A stretch of 64,000 nt of DNA from an uncultured Paraglaciecola sp. (GTDB taxonomy: Bacteria; Pseudomonadota; Gammaproteobacteria; Enterobacterales; Alteromonadaceae), in the NCBI GenBank assembly GCA_947498355.1, contig CANMKA010000022.1, positions 1 through 64,000 of the forward strand, in the 5' to 3' direction. The notes under the pieces are model-generated. The model was not told the DNA's origin, did not search any database, and was given only the letters and a program-made list of their open reading frames with translations. Shown here piece by piece: positions 9,001 to 17,135 of this stretch; the stretch's first letter is position 1, and each line of letters opens with the position of its first letter. A program made the translations under genes and the position numbers.

Positions 9001-10404
9001 TTAAAGCTTGCTGTCGCTTTTAAGACCAATCGCAAACTTATCTAGATAAGCGTTAGGCTGTGAACCGTCATAAACGATATTGTCTATGAATCCTTTTTGA
9101 GGTGGTTTAAAGCCTGTTTCAGTTGCAAATTCAGGGAAATCAGAAATTTTTGCTTTACCATCTTTCACTAACGCTTTTGCTGCTAGGGCATAGATGTCAG
9201 GGCGATATACTTTCTTAGCGATTTCTTTGTACCAATCGTCAGATTTAGGCTCTGCGATTTGTCCCCATCTGCGCATTTGAGTTAGATACCAAATAGCATC
9301 ACTGTAGAACGGATAGGTTGCGTGATAACGGAAGAATACGTTGAAATCAGGCACTTGACGTTTGTCGCCTTTTTCGTACTCAAACGTACCCGTCATACTG
9401 TTTGCAATAACATCGTAATCTGCACCAACGTACTGGCTCTTAGATAAAATTTTCACTGCTTCTGGGCGGTTAGCATTGTTATTTTCGTCTAACCACATGG
9501 CAGCACGGATCATTGCTTTAACTACACGGATATGAGTATTTGGGTTTTTCTCGGCCCATGTTTTACTTACACCGAATACTTTCTCTGGGTTGTTTTTCCA
9601 AATTTCGTAGTCTGTGATAACGGGTACACCAATACCTTTAAATACAGCTTGTTGGTTCCAAGGCTCACCCACACAGTAACCGTAAATAGTACCGGCTTCC
9701 ATAGTCGCTGGCATTTGTGGTGGAGGCGTTACCGACAACAAGGCGTCGGCACTGATTTGCCCACTTGTGTCACCTTTATGCGGAGCATAGTAGCCAGGGT
9801 GAATACCGCCCGCTGCTAACCAATAGCGAAGTTCGTAGTTATGCGTTGATACTGGGAATACCATACCCATTTTGAAAGGCTTGCCTTTGCTTTTAAAGTC
9901 ATCAACAACATGCTTTAACGCATCCGCTTTAATTGGATGAACTGGCTTGCCACCTTCGTGTGGAACATGTTTCTTCATTTGTTTCCAAATGTCATTCGAA
10001 ACGGTAATTGCGTTACCATTCAAATCCATACTGAAAGCTGTAATGATGTCTGCTTTAGTACCGTAACCAATAGTTGCGCCTAAAGGTTGGCCTGCCAACA
10101 TGTGCGCACCATCAAGCTGACCATCGATTACTCTGTCGAGTAACACTTTCCAGTTTGCTTGAGCTTCTAACGTGACGTATAAGCCTTCCTCTTCGAAGTA
10201 GCCTTTCTCGTATGCAACCGCAAGAGGTGCCATATCAGTTAGTTTTATGAAGCCGAATTTTAGTTCTTCTTTTTCAGGCCATCCTAACTCTTGTGCCGAT
10301 ACGTTTGACGCTACAAACGCACTCCCTATTGCTACAGAAATCATTCCAATGCGGAGTGATTTAACAGCATGTTTCATTGATGTAAATAAGCTCTTCTTAG
10401 CCAT
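9001..10404 (-). CDS. nrtA: Periplasmic nitrate-binding protein of ABC transporter
   Basis: Captures nitrate/nitrite for NrtBD. The protein has about 467 residues: an export signal ([20 protein letters not shown]... to SNVSAQE), then the NrtA/CmpA-type binding fold with [64 protein letters not shown] and [13 protein letters not shown]. The frame stays open upstream to 10494, but I place the start at ATG 10404, preceded by GGAG six bases upstream. The 90 bases above it form the leader attenuator (hairpin plus nine U), so they cannot be coding. First gene of the operon, under the sigma-54 promoter at 10604-10619 and NasT-type antitermination. Confidence 0.93.
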   Translation of the reverse strand: MAKKSLFTSMKHAVKSLRIGMISVAIGSAFVASNVSAQELGWPEKEELKFGFIKLTDMAPLAVAYEKGYFEEEGLYVTLEAQANWKVLLDRVIDGQLDGAHMLAGQPLGATIGYGTKADIITAFSMDLNGNAITVSNDIWKQMKKHVPHEGGKPVHPIKADALKHVVDDFKSKGKPFKMGMVFPVSTHNYELRYWLAAGGIHPGYYAPHKGDTSGQISADALLSVTPPPQMPATMEAGTIYGYCVGEPWNQQAVFKGIGVPVITDYEIWKNNPEKVFGVSKTWAEKNPNTHIRVVKAMIRAAMWLDENNNANRPEAVKILSKSQYVGADYDVIANSMTGTFEYEKGDKRQVPDFNVFFRYHATYPFYSDAIWYLTQMRRWGQIAEPKSDDWYKEIAKKVYRPDIYALAAKALVKDGKAKISDFPEFATETGFKPPQKGFIDNIVYDGSQPNAYLDKFAIGLKSDSKL

Positions 10405-10424
10405 TTCCGACTCCGGTTTTTTCC

Positions 10425-10469
10425 AAAAAAAAACCCACAAAGATTCCATTGGATGGAAATCTTTGTGGG
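10425..10469 (-). terminator. Leader terminator (attenuator) before nrtA
   Basis: On the minus strand an arm CCCACAAAGATTTCC pairs with GGAATCTTTGTGGG (one bulge, 7-nt loop) and is followed by nine consecutive U just upstream of the nrtA ribosome-binding site. This is a textbook intrinsic terminator inside a 5' leader. Its 5' arm shares two bases with hairpin P2 (10468-10479), so the two structures compete. Confidence 0.93.
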
Positions 10470-10505
10470 CTACATTGCCTTTCTGTTCAGTCACACCTTA
10501 GTGAC
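10468..10505 (-). promoter_or_regulatory. Two-hairpin ANTAR-type (NasT) antitermination motif in nrtA leader
   Basis: Read on the minus strand, hairpin P1 (10490-10505) is GUCAC-UAAGGU-GUGAC and hairpin P2 (10468-10479) is GGC-AAUGUA-GCC, separated by 10 nt. Both have six-nucleotide loops with G at position 4; P2 also has A at position 1. Tandem hexaloop hairpins ahead of a terminator are the known RNA target of ANTAR regulators such as NasR/NasT. The 3' side of P2 overlaps the 5' side of the terminator, so stabilising P2 would prevent termination. A nasT gene lies 6 kb away. Confidence 0.8.
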
Positions 10506-10603
10506 AAAGCAGAATTAAATTTAAGCACTGAGGGCGAAATTCGCCTTTAAATTGATTGAGTCTACGTAGATACACATAAACACATCACACTCGAATGTGA
10601 CTT

Positions 10604-10619
10604 TGCATCAACAATGCCA
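10604..10619 (-). promoter_or_regulatory. Sigma-54 promoter of nrtABD-porin operon
   Basis: Minus strand TGGCATTGTTGATGCA: GG and GC separated by exactly 10 bases, with TGGCA and TGCA cores as in the RpoN consensus. The predicted transcript starts near 10592 and gives a leader of about 190 nt that contains the attenuator. Confidence 0.8.
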
Positions 10620-10703
10620 ACTTTAATAAACCTTTAAAATCAACAACTTAAGTTAATTCAAATTATCATCTTAAAATCACAAAAAACCAAGATTGTGCAA
10701 AGG

Positions 10704-10720
10704 TGCACTAATCGAGTGCT
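10704..10720. promoter_or_regulatory. NtrC-type enhancer site upstream of nrtA
   Basis: TGCACTAATCGAGTGCT fits the NtrC pattern GCAC-N7-GTGC (compare the glnA enhancer sites). Its centre is about 120 bases upstream of the predicted sigma-54 start, the usual enhancer distance. A second, differently arranged GTGCA/TGCAC palindrome overlaps it at 10695-10708. Confidence 0.7.
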
Positions 10721-11245
10721 AAAAAATATATCTTATTACTATCTAACATTTTATTTACAATGAGAAATCGGAATGACAATTATCTGGAGCTAAACACAGT
10801 GCAAAGCCCATTGTTCCTTTTAATAATGCGCCTAGTTGAATAAATAAGATCTTGGGTAAACCTCACATTAAGGTCGAATCTTGTGCCGCCTGAATCGTAA
10901 ACCCAAATAGACGGTCTGACCGCTAGAAAGAGGCCAGAGTAAATGGCCTTAATTCTGAACATAACGTATCGTTAAACTTAACTTATACATAAACTTCAAA
11001 CAGTTACTACATTAGGCAAGGTAGCGATTGATATTTACCTGACTCAGGTGACAAAGGCGTGCCCTAATTATTGACAGAGAATCTAATGCAGCTAGGTGCA
11101 AATAGTGTGTTATCGGAGGGCTCAGCTTATCCAGAATGCGCAGGGATGCTAATACGTGAATGGGAATCAAAATTGCAGTACAAGATGAATAACAAAAGAA
11201 CAATGCCAATCGATTAAAAGCCCTCAGCCGAAGAGTACCTAAATT
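10721..11245. other. Intergenic region without recognisable gene
   Basis: About 525 bases between the nrtA control region and the end of the kinase/phosphatase gene. Short open frames exist on the minus strand but show no start signals, homology-like motifs or codon character. I see nothing functional beyond the NtrC-like site at its edge. Confidence 0.5.
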
Positions 11246-11279
11246 GGTTAGCTCAGTTAAATAATAACTGAGCTAAACC
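11246..11279 (-). terminator. Hairpin at the end of the kinase/phosphatase gene
   Basis: Inverted repeat GGTTAGCTCAGTTA / TAACTGAGCTAAACC that overlaps the stop codon of the upstream minus-strand gene. It lacks a strong U tract, so it could be a terminator or an RNA-stabilising hairpin. Confidence 0.5.
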
Positions 11280-12985
11280 ATACTCACCAATATTACAATA
11301 ATCACCAGCTGAAGCACGCAAAGACCTTTATACAGAGCCAATGGATTACGCTTGATCAAAGGCTGTTTGCCCTGATTGACGATCATAGTTTGATTCGGCT
11401 TAGATAAATCCATTATCAACTCAGAAAAAGCATCGTGCCTATGTTTAGGGCTAGGGTTTAACGCTTTTTCTAAGGTCAAATCCAACCACAAGGGTAAATC
11501 TTTGCGGTGATTACGTATGCTTTGATATTGCCACTCATCATAATTACTCGGTATGTAATCTTTATAGGCAAAAGGTTTAAAGGGCAAGTCGCCTGCTAAC
11601 ATCTCGTAGACCACTACCGCGACTGAAAACAAATCGCTTTTATGATCACTATGTTGCGTCAATAAATATTCAGGCGCGATATAATGCACTGATCCCACGG
11701 CAACCTGCTCAGCCGGTAAAGAGTTAGTTTCCGCTAGGGCATTCACCAAAACCGTACCAAAATCAATCAGTTTCACTTCATTGTGTTTGGTGAGCATCAC
11801 ATTTTCAGGCTTAACATCGCGATGCACCATATCTTTACGTTGTAATACACGCAATGCACTCACGAGTGACGTGATAATCGACCTTACCTGCTCAATGCTC
11901 GGCTTAGGATTATCTATCATCCACTGGCGCAAGGTTTTTCCCTCTATGTACTCACACACGTGATACATAAACTTGGCATCATCTGGGCGCTTGTAAATTG
12001 CCATCACATTGGGGTGCTTAATATGCTGCCCTACCCACTCTTCTCGTAAAAAACCACTCAAGTAAACAGGGTCATCAGCAAAGTGCTGTGACGGAATTTT
12101 CAGTCCATACACTTTCCCATCTTGCTCGTTAAGTACTTTATACAAAGAGCTTCGAGTCCCATTAAAAACCGTCTCGATAACCCGATAACCTTCTAATTTC
12201 ATACCCACATCTAATGCGGGAGGCATAGCGAGACGATTTAATTGCCGAGTATGCTCATCTAAATTAGCATCGGGTAGTGAGGCGACTTCAACCAGCAAGC
12301 AGGTAAGGTTATCGTCACTTCCAGCGCGAATGGCCGCTTCGACAATTTCTGTGGCGCGCTGTTCAAGACTTAGCTCAGTATTAGCAATGATCTTCATCAT
12401 CGCTTTGGTGTTTAGAAAGGTATGAACACCGTCTGATGTCAGCACGTAAATATCATGCTGCTGGAGGTCTACCGTAACAAAATCCACTTCGAGCTTCGCA
12501 TCAATGCCGACGGCTCGACTTAATACATCTTTTCCACCTTGGCGAGAAACATGGTCGGTGGTGAGTAGCTCATACTGATTATTTTGCACTCGGCCAATGC
12601 GCGTGTCCCCTACATGCACAATAAAGCCACTGGCAGATTTAAACACCATACCGGTAAAGGTAGTGATCATCTGGCTATGTCCACCATGCTCGTAGTCATG
12701 TTGGCCATGGCACCAACGGTTTAAGCCCAGTAAAATTTGGCTAACAGAGCGAGTTACCGTCCATGTCTCTGGAGTTTGTAGGTAATTTTCGATGAAGGTT
12801 GTCGCGCAGGTATTAGAGGCTTCTCTGGCCTTTGTGCAAACACTAACGCCGTCGGCTATGGTAGCCACTCCACCTTTGGAGTCGAGATTGTGATCTTTAG
12901 GTAAAAAGGCGGCGAAGGCATCTTGATTTTCTGACTTCGCCCCTTTGCTGGAAAACCCACCAAAGATTAAGTTAAGTTTTTCCAA
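11273..12985 (-). CDS. Bifunctional PP2C protein phosphatase / Ser-Thr protein kinase, membrane anchored
   Basis: A 570-residue fusion. Residues 1-235 form a PP2C-type phosphatase (KSENQDAFAAF, ADGVSV, VHVGDTRIG, VLTSDGVHTF, GSDDNLTCLLVEV). Residues 265-530 form a Hanks-type kinase with the ATP-lysine in YGLKIP, catalytic HRDVKPENVMLT, metal-binding LIDFGTV and a P+1 region VGSVHYIAPEY. A C-terminal membrane helix (LCVLQLVIIVILVSMV) tethers it to the inner membrane. The gene follows narK by 36 bases, so it is probably cotranscribed and linked to nitrate assimilation; targets are unknown. The start is unusual: the frame begins at TTG 12985 with GATGAG eight bases upstream. An ATG in the neighbouring frame (ATGAGT then seven A) would read into this frame if one A were absent. 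Confidence 0.9.
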   Translation of the reverse strand: MEKLNLIFGGFSSKGAKSENQDAFAAFLPKDHNLDSKGGVATIADGVSVCTKAREASNTCATTFIENYLQTPETWTVTRSVSQILLGLNRWCHGQHDYEHGGHSQMITTFTGMVFKSASGFIVHVGDTRIGRVQNNQYELLTTDHVSRQGGKDVLSRAVGIDAKLEVDFVTVDLQQHDIYVLTSDGVHTFLNTKAMMKIIANTELSLEQRATEIVEAAIRAGSDDNLTCLLVEVASLPDANLDEHTRQLNRLAMPPALDVGMKLEGYRVIETVFNGTRSSLYKVLNEQDGKVYGLKIPSQHFADDPVYLSGFLREEWVGQHIKHPNVMAIYKRPDDAKFMYHVCEYIEGKTLRQWMIDNPKPSIEQVRSIITSLVSALRVLQRKDMVHRDVKPENVMLTKHNEVKLIDFGTVLVNALAETNSLPAEQVAVGSVHYIAPEYLLTQHSDHKSDLFSVAVVVYEMLAGDLPFKPFAYKDYIPSNYDEWQYQSIRNHRKDLPLWLDLTLEKALNPSPKHRHDAFSELIMDLSKPNQTMIVNQGKQPLIKRNPLALYKGLCVLQLVIIVILVSMV

Positions 12986-13021
12986 TTTTTTTACTCATCT
13001 ATTTGATGTAAATATGGTTTG

Positions 13022-14488
13022 TTAGCTTACCTTGATTAGCTCAACCGTACCATCTTCGTTTACTTCAGTGATAGTTCCACTAGGCTCTCTCATTAACAAC
13101 AGGGCTAAGAAACCTAAGACAGCCGTACCAGCAATAACCAAGAAGAAAGTCGAATCATCAACCAAAGAATAAACCGTAAGATATACTACTGCACCAACGT
13201 TACCGTAGGCACCTGTCATGCCAGCAATTTGTCCGGTGAGTCTGCGCTTAATCAAAGGAACGGCTGCGAAAACTGCACCTTCACCCGATTGCACAAAGAA
13301 AGAGCAAGCCATGACAGCAACGACTGCTAACCAGATAGGCCAAGTCGAATCAATCAAGCTCAAGCTAAAATAACCCAATGCCAAACCAGCGGTTAAAATA
13401 AGTAAGGTTTTCTTACGACCAAACTTATCTGACAACCACCCACCACCAGGGCGAGACATTAAGTTCATAAATGCGTACATACCGGCCAACATACTGGCGG
13501 TCGCCATACTTAATTCGAAGGTACCAGAGAAAAATGCCGGTAACATAGAAACAACGGCAAGCTCAGAACCAAAGGTCGCGAAATACAATATATTTAATAC
13601 GGCAACTTGCTTAAACTCATATCGATGTGATTCAGGTACGGGCTTAACAAAGATGTCTTTATTTACCTTGTAAGTTGCAAACGCATCATAAGCGTATAAA
13701 GCGGCCAATCCTAAATAGATAACCAGAGCCACATTTTGTGATAATAACGATACGCCTTCTGGAGATAGCTTCCAGTTCAACAATGCCAATGCTAAATACA
13801 TGGGTGTTTTCATAACAAGCAATAAGTAGAAATCACCTTTACTCGTGACTTCCATTCCACCCAAATTTTTTGGACGAAAGTAAGTTGAACCTTTTGGCGT
13901 ATCAGTTGTGTTTTTGTAGTATACAAAACTAAACAATAAACTCATTAAACCAGTGATAGCCACTGCATAACGCCAGCCATCATCGCCACCAAAAGCGAGG
14001 GCTAAGGTTGGTAACGTAAAAGCGGCTGCCGCCGAACCAAAATTACCCCAACCGCCATAAATACCTTCGGCCGTGCCAAGCTCTTTTGGTGGGAACCACT
14101 CACTCACCATACGAATACCAACAACAAAACCTGCACCAATACAACCTAGAGCAAATCGAGCAATAAGTAATTGCGTAAAGCTGTCAGCAAGAGCAAAGGC
14201 AAAACAAGGAATAGAACAAATCGCTAGCAAACTAGAGTAAACAATGCGCGGCCCAAATTTATCTGTTAACGCACCAATTATGACTCTAGCTGGGATAGTT
14301 AAGGCAACGTTAATAATCAATAGGGTTTTCCATTCAGAAATGGTCAAGCCTAAATCGTTAACAATAAGGTCTTGTAAAGGCGCCATATTGAACCACACCA
14401 TAAAGGTGATAAAGAAGGCCATCCAAGACAAATGTAAGGTTTTCATCTTGCCAGCAAAAGACAGCAAATTAAATTTTTCAGCGCTCAT
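13022..14488 (-). CDS. narK: NarK/NasA-type nitrate/nitrite transporter (MFS)
   Basis: Inner-membrane major-facilitator transporter of 488 residues, about 12 membrane helices. Nitrate-nitrite-porter signatures are visible: WMAFFITFMVWFNMAPL in helix 1, the first nitrate signature region GGWGNFGSAAAAFTLPTLA in helix 5, GGGWLSDKFGRKK between helices 8 and 9, and the second signature AGMTGAYGNVGAVVYLTVYSL in helix 11. It provides a second uptake route beside the NrtABD ABC system. First gene of a two-gene unit with the kinase/phosphatase, under the sigma-54 promoter at 14656-14671. Confidence 0.93.
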   Translation of the reverse strand: MSAEKFNLLSFAGKMKTLHLSWMAFFITFMVWFNMAPLQDLIVNDLGLTISEWKTLLIINVALTIPARVIIGALTDKFGPRIVYSSLLAICSIPCFAFALADSFTQLLIARFALGCIGAGFVVGIRMVSEWFPPKELGTAEGIYGGWGNFGSAAAAFTLPTLALAFGGDDGWRYAVAITGLMSLLFSFVYYKNTTDTPKGSTYFRPKNLGGMEVTSKGDFYLLLVMKTPMYLALALLNWKLSPEGVSLLSQNVALVIYLGLAALYAYDAFATYKVNKDIFVKPVPESHRYEFKQVAVLNILYFATFGSELAVVSMLPAFFSGTFELSMATASMLAGMYAFMNLMSRPGGGWLSDKFGRKKTLLILTAGLALGYFSLSLIDSTWPIWLAVVAVMACSFFVQSGEGAVFAAVPLIKRRLTGQIAGMTGAYGNVGAVVYLTVYSLVDDSTFFLVIAGTAVLGFLALLLMREPSGTITEVNEDGTVELIKVS

Positions 14489-14655
14489 TTACGGTACTCG
14501 TATTAATAGTTTAAGTAGTTGTGACTCAAAACTTGGCTTGAACCAAATTGATAAGACGACATAGTTGTTCTACAAAAGATCCTTCATCCTTTTGCACCAA
14601 ATGCTTCGTGAGATGCAATAAATTGGGGAGCAAACCTTTGGTATGGCGCAGAATT

Positions 14656-14671
14656 AGCACAAATAATGCCA
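14656..14671 (-). promoter_or_regulatory. Sigma-54 promoter of narK-kinase operon
   Basis: Minus strand TGGCATTATTTGTGCT: GG-N10-GC with good -24 and -12 cores. The start site would be near 14645, leaving a leader of about 155 nt. I found no clean NtrC dyad upstream (only a half site GCAC near 14755) and no clear attenuator in this leader. Confidence 0.75.
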
Positions 14672-14908
14672 ATAATTTTAATTATTTAAAATCATATACT
14701 TAAGGAAAAGTTAATTATTAACTAGAGCCTTAAGACGTCAAAATAGAGCAAAACGCACAAACATAAAGCAAATAAAAACTAGACCCTATGTAAATTTGCT
14801 CCATTTGAGGAATCTTGTAGCCCTTAGTTATGATTCAGTCTGATAGACCTTATATTTTTGTTCAAAATGCCCTTTTATTGCACAAATAAAGTCAAACTAA
14901 GATAAAAG

Positions 14909-14935
14909 CCCCCTACTGATTTTAAGAATAGGGGG
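14909..14935 (-). terminator. Terminator downstream of nasS
   Basis: Stem CCCCCTA / TAGGGGG with a 13-nt loop, followed on the minus strand by CTTTTATC. It separates nasTS from the narK promoter. Confidence 0.75.
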
Positions 14936-15200
14936 AAGTGTGATTTGGCTTATATGTTTAGTACTGGATTGGATGATGTTTATACTGAACTAAACGCTAT
15001 GGCAATTTTAAAAAACGTAGTATGTTAAATATTATTAACTCAAAGGCTACTTAAGACCGCCAAAGAAGGCCAAGAGTCTAAGGTGCGTCCATATAAACAA
15101 GGGTCTTAACAGAACAAAACGTATAAAATTAGATGGCTAGACTAGCAACCAAATGAATATTGCGACTCTATTAAAAGTAAAGTCGCAGTAAGCAATAAGC
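14936..15200. other. Gap between nasS and its terminator
   Basis: About 265 bases of 3' sequence with no plausible gene and no further structure that I could recognise. Confidence 0.4.
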
Positions 15201-16286
15201 CTAGCTCTGAATTGAAGACTTTTCGTGCATTTCTTGGTAAATATCAGGGCGAAATACTTGTTTTACGATATCGTCTGGCACATTTACGTTATCCAGCTGC
15301 CCTGCACTTTGCATTTTAGATAACAACCACTCGCCTCTAATATGCTCTGGAATATTAATCGAACCGGGTTGAGACTTATAAAACTGATTATACGAAGGGA
15401 TCTCTCTGGGCGGCGCCGACAATTCAGTTAAACAGCTGCCAATTAAGGATGGTGCAATAACGTCAACTGGTGCATTCAGGTATTTTTTACTACTCATAAT
15501 ACAGGCGATTTCAAATCGATTAGGCGTGCTCTCTAACCAAATACAGGCTTGCTTTAACGCAGCTGTAAGGGCGAGTACTGTATTTGGGCACTGTTTTTGC
15601 CAATCACTTCGTAAGCCTAGGACTTTTTCTGGCGAATCTTGCCACACATCAAAGGATGTCAAAGCAGTTAACCCTAGCCCAGCTCTGACAGCTTGAGCGT
15701 TCCATGGCCCCCCTACGCAGTAACCATCAATCTCGCCGCTTTCTAACATAGCTACCATATTAACTGGCGGGACAACCCCGATATCAACATCATCATCTTT
15801 TATGTCAGAGGCTGCCAACCAATCTTTCAACTGGTAATAATGGCAGCTGTAAGGAAATACCGTAGCAAATTTAATTTTTGGCCGACCTTGCTGCTTACGC
15901 GTTTGAATAACATTGCGTAATAAATAGCCAGCTAAGGGCAAAGTGACATGGCTTAAACTATTTTCATTGAGTATTTCGACATGTAATTGTTGCGAAATAG
16001 TAATGGCATTGCCGTTTAAACTGAGTACTAGAGGGGTGATAATATGGGTTTTCGCGCAGCCTATACCTAAGCTACTTGCCAAAGGCATAGGTGCCAACAT
16101 TTGGGCAGCATCGAGCAAACCAACATGTAACTTGTCTCTGAGGGTGGCCCAAGAATTCTGCTTTTGCAGTTCAACATTTAGTCCCCACTGATTAAAAAAT
16201 CCCATTTCTTGAGCGGCAACCAAAGGTGCTGAATCTGTCAATGGAATGAAACCTAATTTCAGGTTCTTTTGTTCGGGTGTAATCAT
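15201..16286 (-). CDS. nasS: Cytoplasmic nitrate sensor NasS (NrtA-like)
   Basis: A 361-residue paralogue of NrtA: LKLGFIPLTDSAPLVAAQEMGFFNQWGL, MLAPMPLASSLGIG, LNGNAITIS and GYCVGGPWNAQAV parallel the binding protein at 9001-10404. It has no signal peptide, as expected for NasS, which binds nitrate/nitrite in the cytoplasm and holds NasT inactive until the ligand appears. It lies 15 bases after nasT, so the two are translated from one message. The C-terminal FRPDIYQEMHEKSS matches the NrtA tail FRPDIY. Confidence 0.88.
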   Translation of the reverse strand: MITPEQKNLKLGFIPLTDSAPLVAAQEMGFFNQWGLNVELQKQNSWATLRDKLHVGLLDAAQMLAPMPLASSLGIGCAKTHIITPLVLSLNGNAITISQQLHVEILNENSLSHVTLPLAGYLLRNVIQTRKQQGRPKIKFATVFPYSCHYYQLKDWLAASDIKDDDVDIGVVPPVNMVAMLESGEIDGYCVGGPWNAQAVRAGLGLTALTSFDVWQDSPEKVLGLRSDWQKQCPNTVLALTAALKQACIWLESTPNRFEIACIMSSKKYLNAPVDVIAPSLIGSCLTELSAPPREIPSYNQFYKSQPGSINIPEHIRGEWLLSKMQSAGQLDNVNVPDDIVKQVFRPDIYQEMHEKSSIQS

Positions 16287-16301
16287 TTATTAACCTGCAA
16301 T

Positions 16302-16907
16302 TTATAGGGTATTTAACAAAGACATAAGAGTTCTAGCAACGTCTTCGAGCTTTTGCCCCGTATCCATTGCTGTTTTACGCATCGCTTTATAGGCCTGATC
16401 TTCGGTGAGATTCTTTTTACTCATTAATAGGCGCTTAGCTTGGTCAACTAGGTTACGTGATGCCAGCTCATGTTTTGTCTCTGTTAATTCGTTCTTTAAT
16501 TTTTGAAATTCTTTAAATCTTGCCACAGCCGCATCTAATATAGGCTTGACCCGCTCGGTTTGAATATCCCCAACGACATAAGCACTGACTCCAGACTCAA
16601 TCGACATATTAATCGCTTGGGTGTCTTGCTCTTCAGCAAACATGACAACCGGCTTGGGGTTGTATTGAGAGATAGTATTTAAACTTTCTAAAATATCTCG
16701 GCTCGGCGATTCAATATCAATCACGATTATGTCAGGCTGAATAATTTCTACTTGTTTGAGTAATCCAGAACTAGGGCTAGCTAGATGACTCACTTTATAA
16801 CGTGAGTTATCTAAGGCGATAGTCAATGACTCAGCACGCTGCTTATTGTCATCAATAAGCAAAATTCTAAGTTCATCTTTAAGATTAGTAGACTGATTAA
16901 TTGTCAC
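16302..16907 (-). CDS. nasT: NasT response regulator with ANTAR RNA-binding domain
   Basis: Antitermination regulator of nitrate assimilation. It has an N-terminal receiver-like domain (RILLIDDNKQRAESLTIAL, acidic pair at IDD, IDIE in the phosphoacceptor position) and a C-terminal ANTAR domain (LVDQAKRLLMSKKNLTEDQAYKAMRKTAMDTGQKLEDVARTLMSLL), which binds paired hexaloop hairpins in leader RNA. The frame is open to an ATG at 16979, but that ATG lies inside a sigma-54 promoter (16963-16978) whose start site is about 16952. I therefore use GTG 16907, which gives 201 residues, the normal NasT length. NasS follows 15 bases later. The likely RNA target is the nrtA leader. Confidence 0.88.
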   Translation of the reverse strand: MTINQSTNLKDELRILLIDDNKQRAESLTIALDNSRYKVSHLASPSSGLLKQVEIIQPDIIVIDIESPSRDILESLNTISQYNPKPVVMFAEEQDTQAINMSIESGVSAYVVGDIQTERVKPILDAAVARFKEFQKLKNELTETKHELASRNLVDQAKRLLMSKKNLTEDQAYKAMRKTAMDTGQKLEDVARTLMSLLNTL

Positions 16908-16962
16908 GTTTAGTATTTTAACCTTGTTAGGCAGCGGTTTATGACGCGTATAGTGCCAACTT

Positions 16963-16978
16963 AGCAAGGCACACGCCA
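16963..16978 (-). promoter_or_regulatory. Sigma-54 promoter of nasTS
   Basis: Minus strand TGGCGTGTGCCTTGCT: GG-N10-GC with a perfect TTGCT -12 box. It lies 97 bases downstream of an NtrC-like dyad. It overlaps the apparent upstream extension of the nasT frame, which argues against the ATG at 16979. Confidence 0.75.
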
Positions 16979-17040
16979 TATATTTTAAGCATAAATATCA
17001 ATAACTTAAAAGGATAAGTCAGATAAACACAAAGTAACAC

Positions 17041-17057
17041 CGCACCATTCAGGTGCA
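17041..17057. promoter_or_regulatory. NtrC-type enhancer site upstream of nasT
   Basis: CGCACCATTCAGGTGCA: GCAC-N7-GTGC with the inner CA...GG of the NtrC consensus. It is centred about 97 bases before the predicted nasTS start. Confidence 0.75.
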
Positions 17058-17135
17058 GCATCACAAAAAACGAGCAAATTTAAGCCACACTGCATACAAT
17101 TTAACCCATAGCTCGATAGCTTCTTATCTTACGAG

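Noticed and set aside
10405..10494. N-terminal extension of the nrtA frame up to 10494
   Set aside because: It coincides with the leader attenuator hairpin and its nine-U tract and overlaps the P1 hairpin; the ATG at 10404 has a good ribosome-binding site and starts the signal peptide.
10780..11209. Two short minus-strand frames (60 and 65 codons)
   Set aside because: No ribosome-binding site, no motif and no plausible protein composition; treated as intergenic.
14489..14645. A NasT-type attenuator in the narK leader
   Set aside because: A TTGCA/TGCAA stem and an AAAAG/CTTTT stem can be drawn, but loops are not hexanucleotides with the expected bases and no terminator U tract follows.
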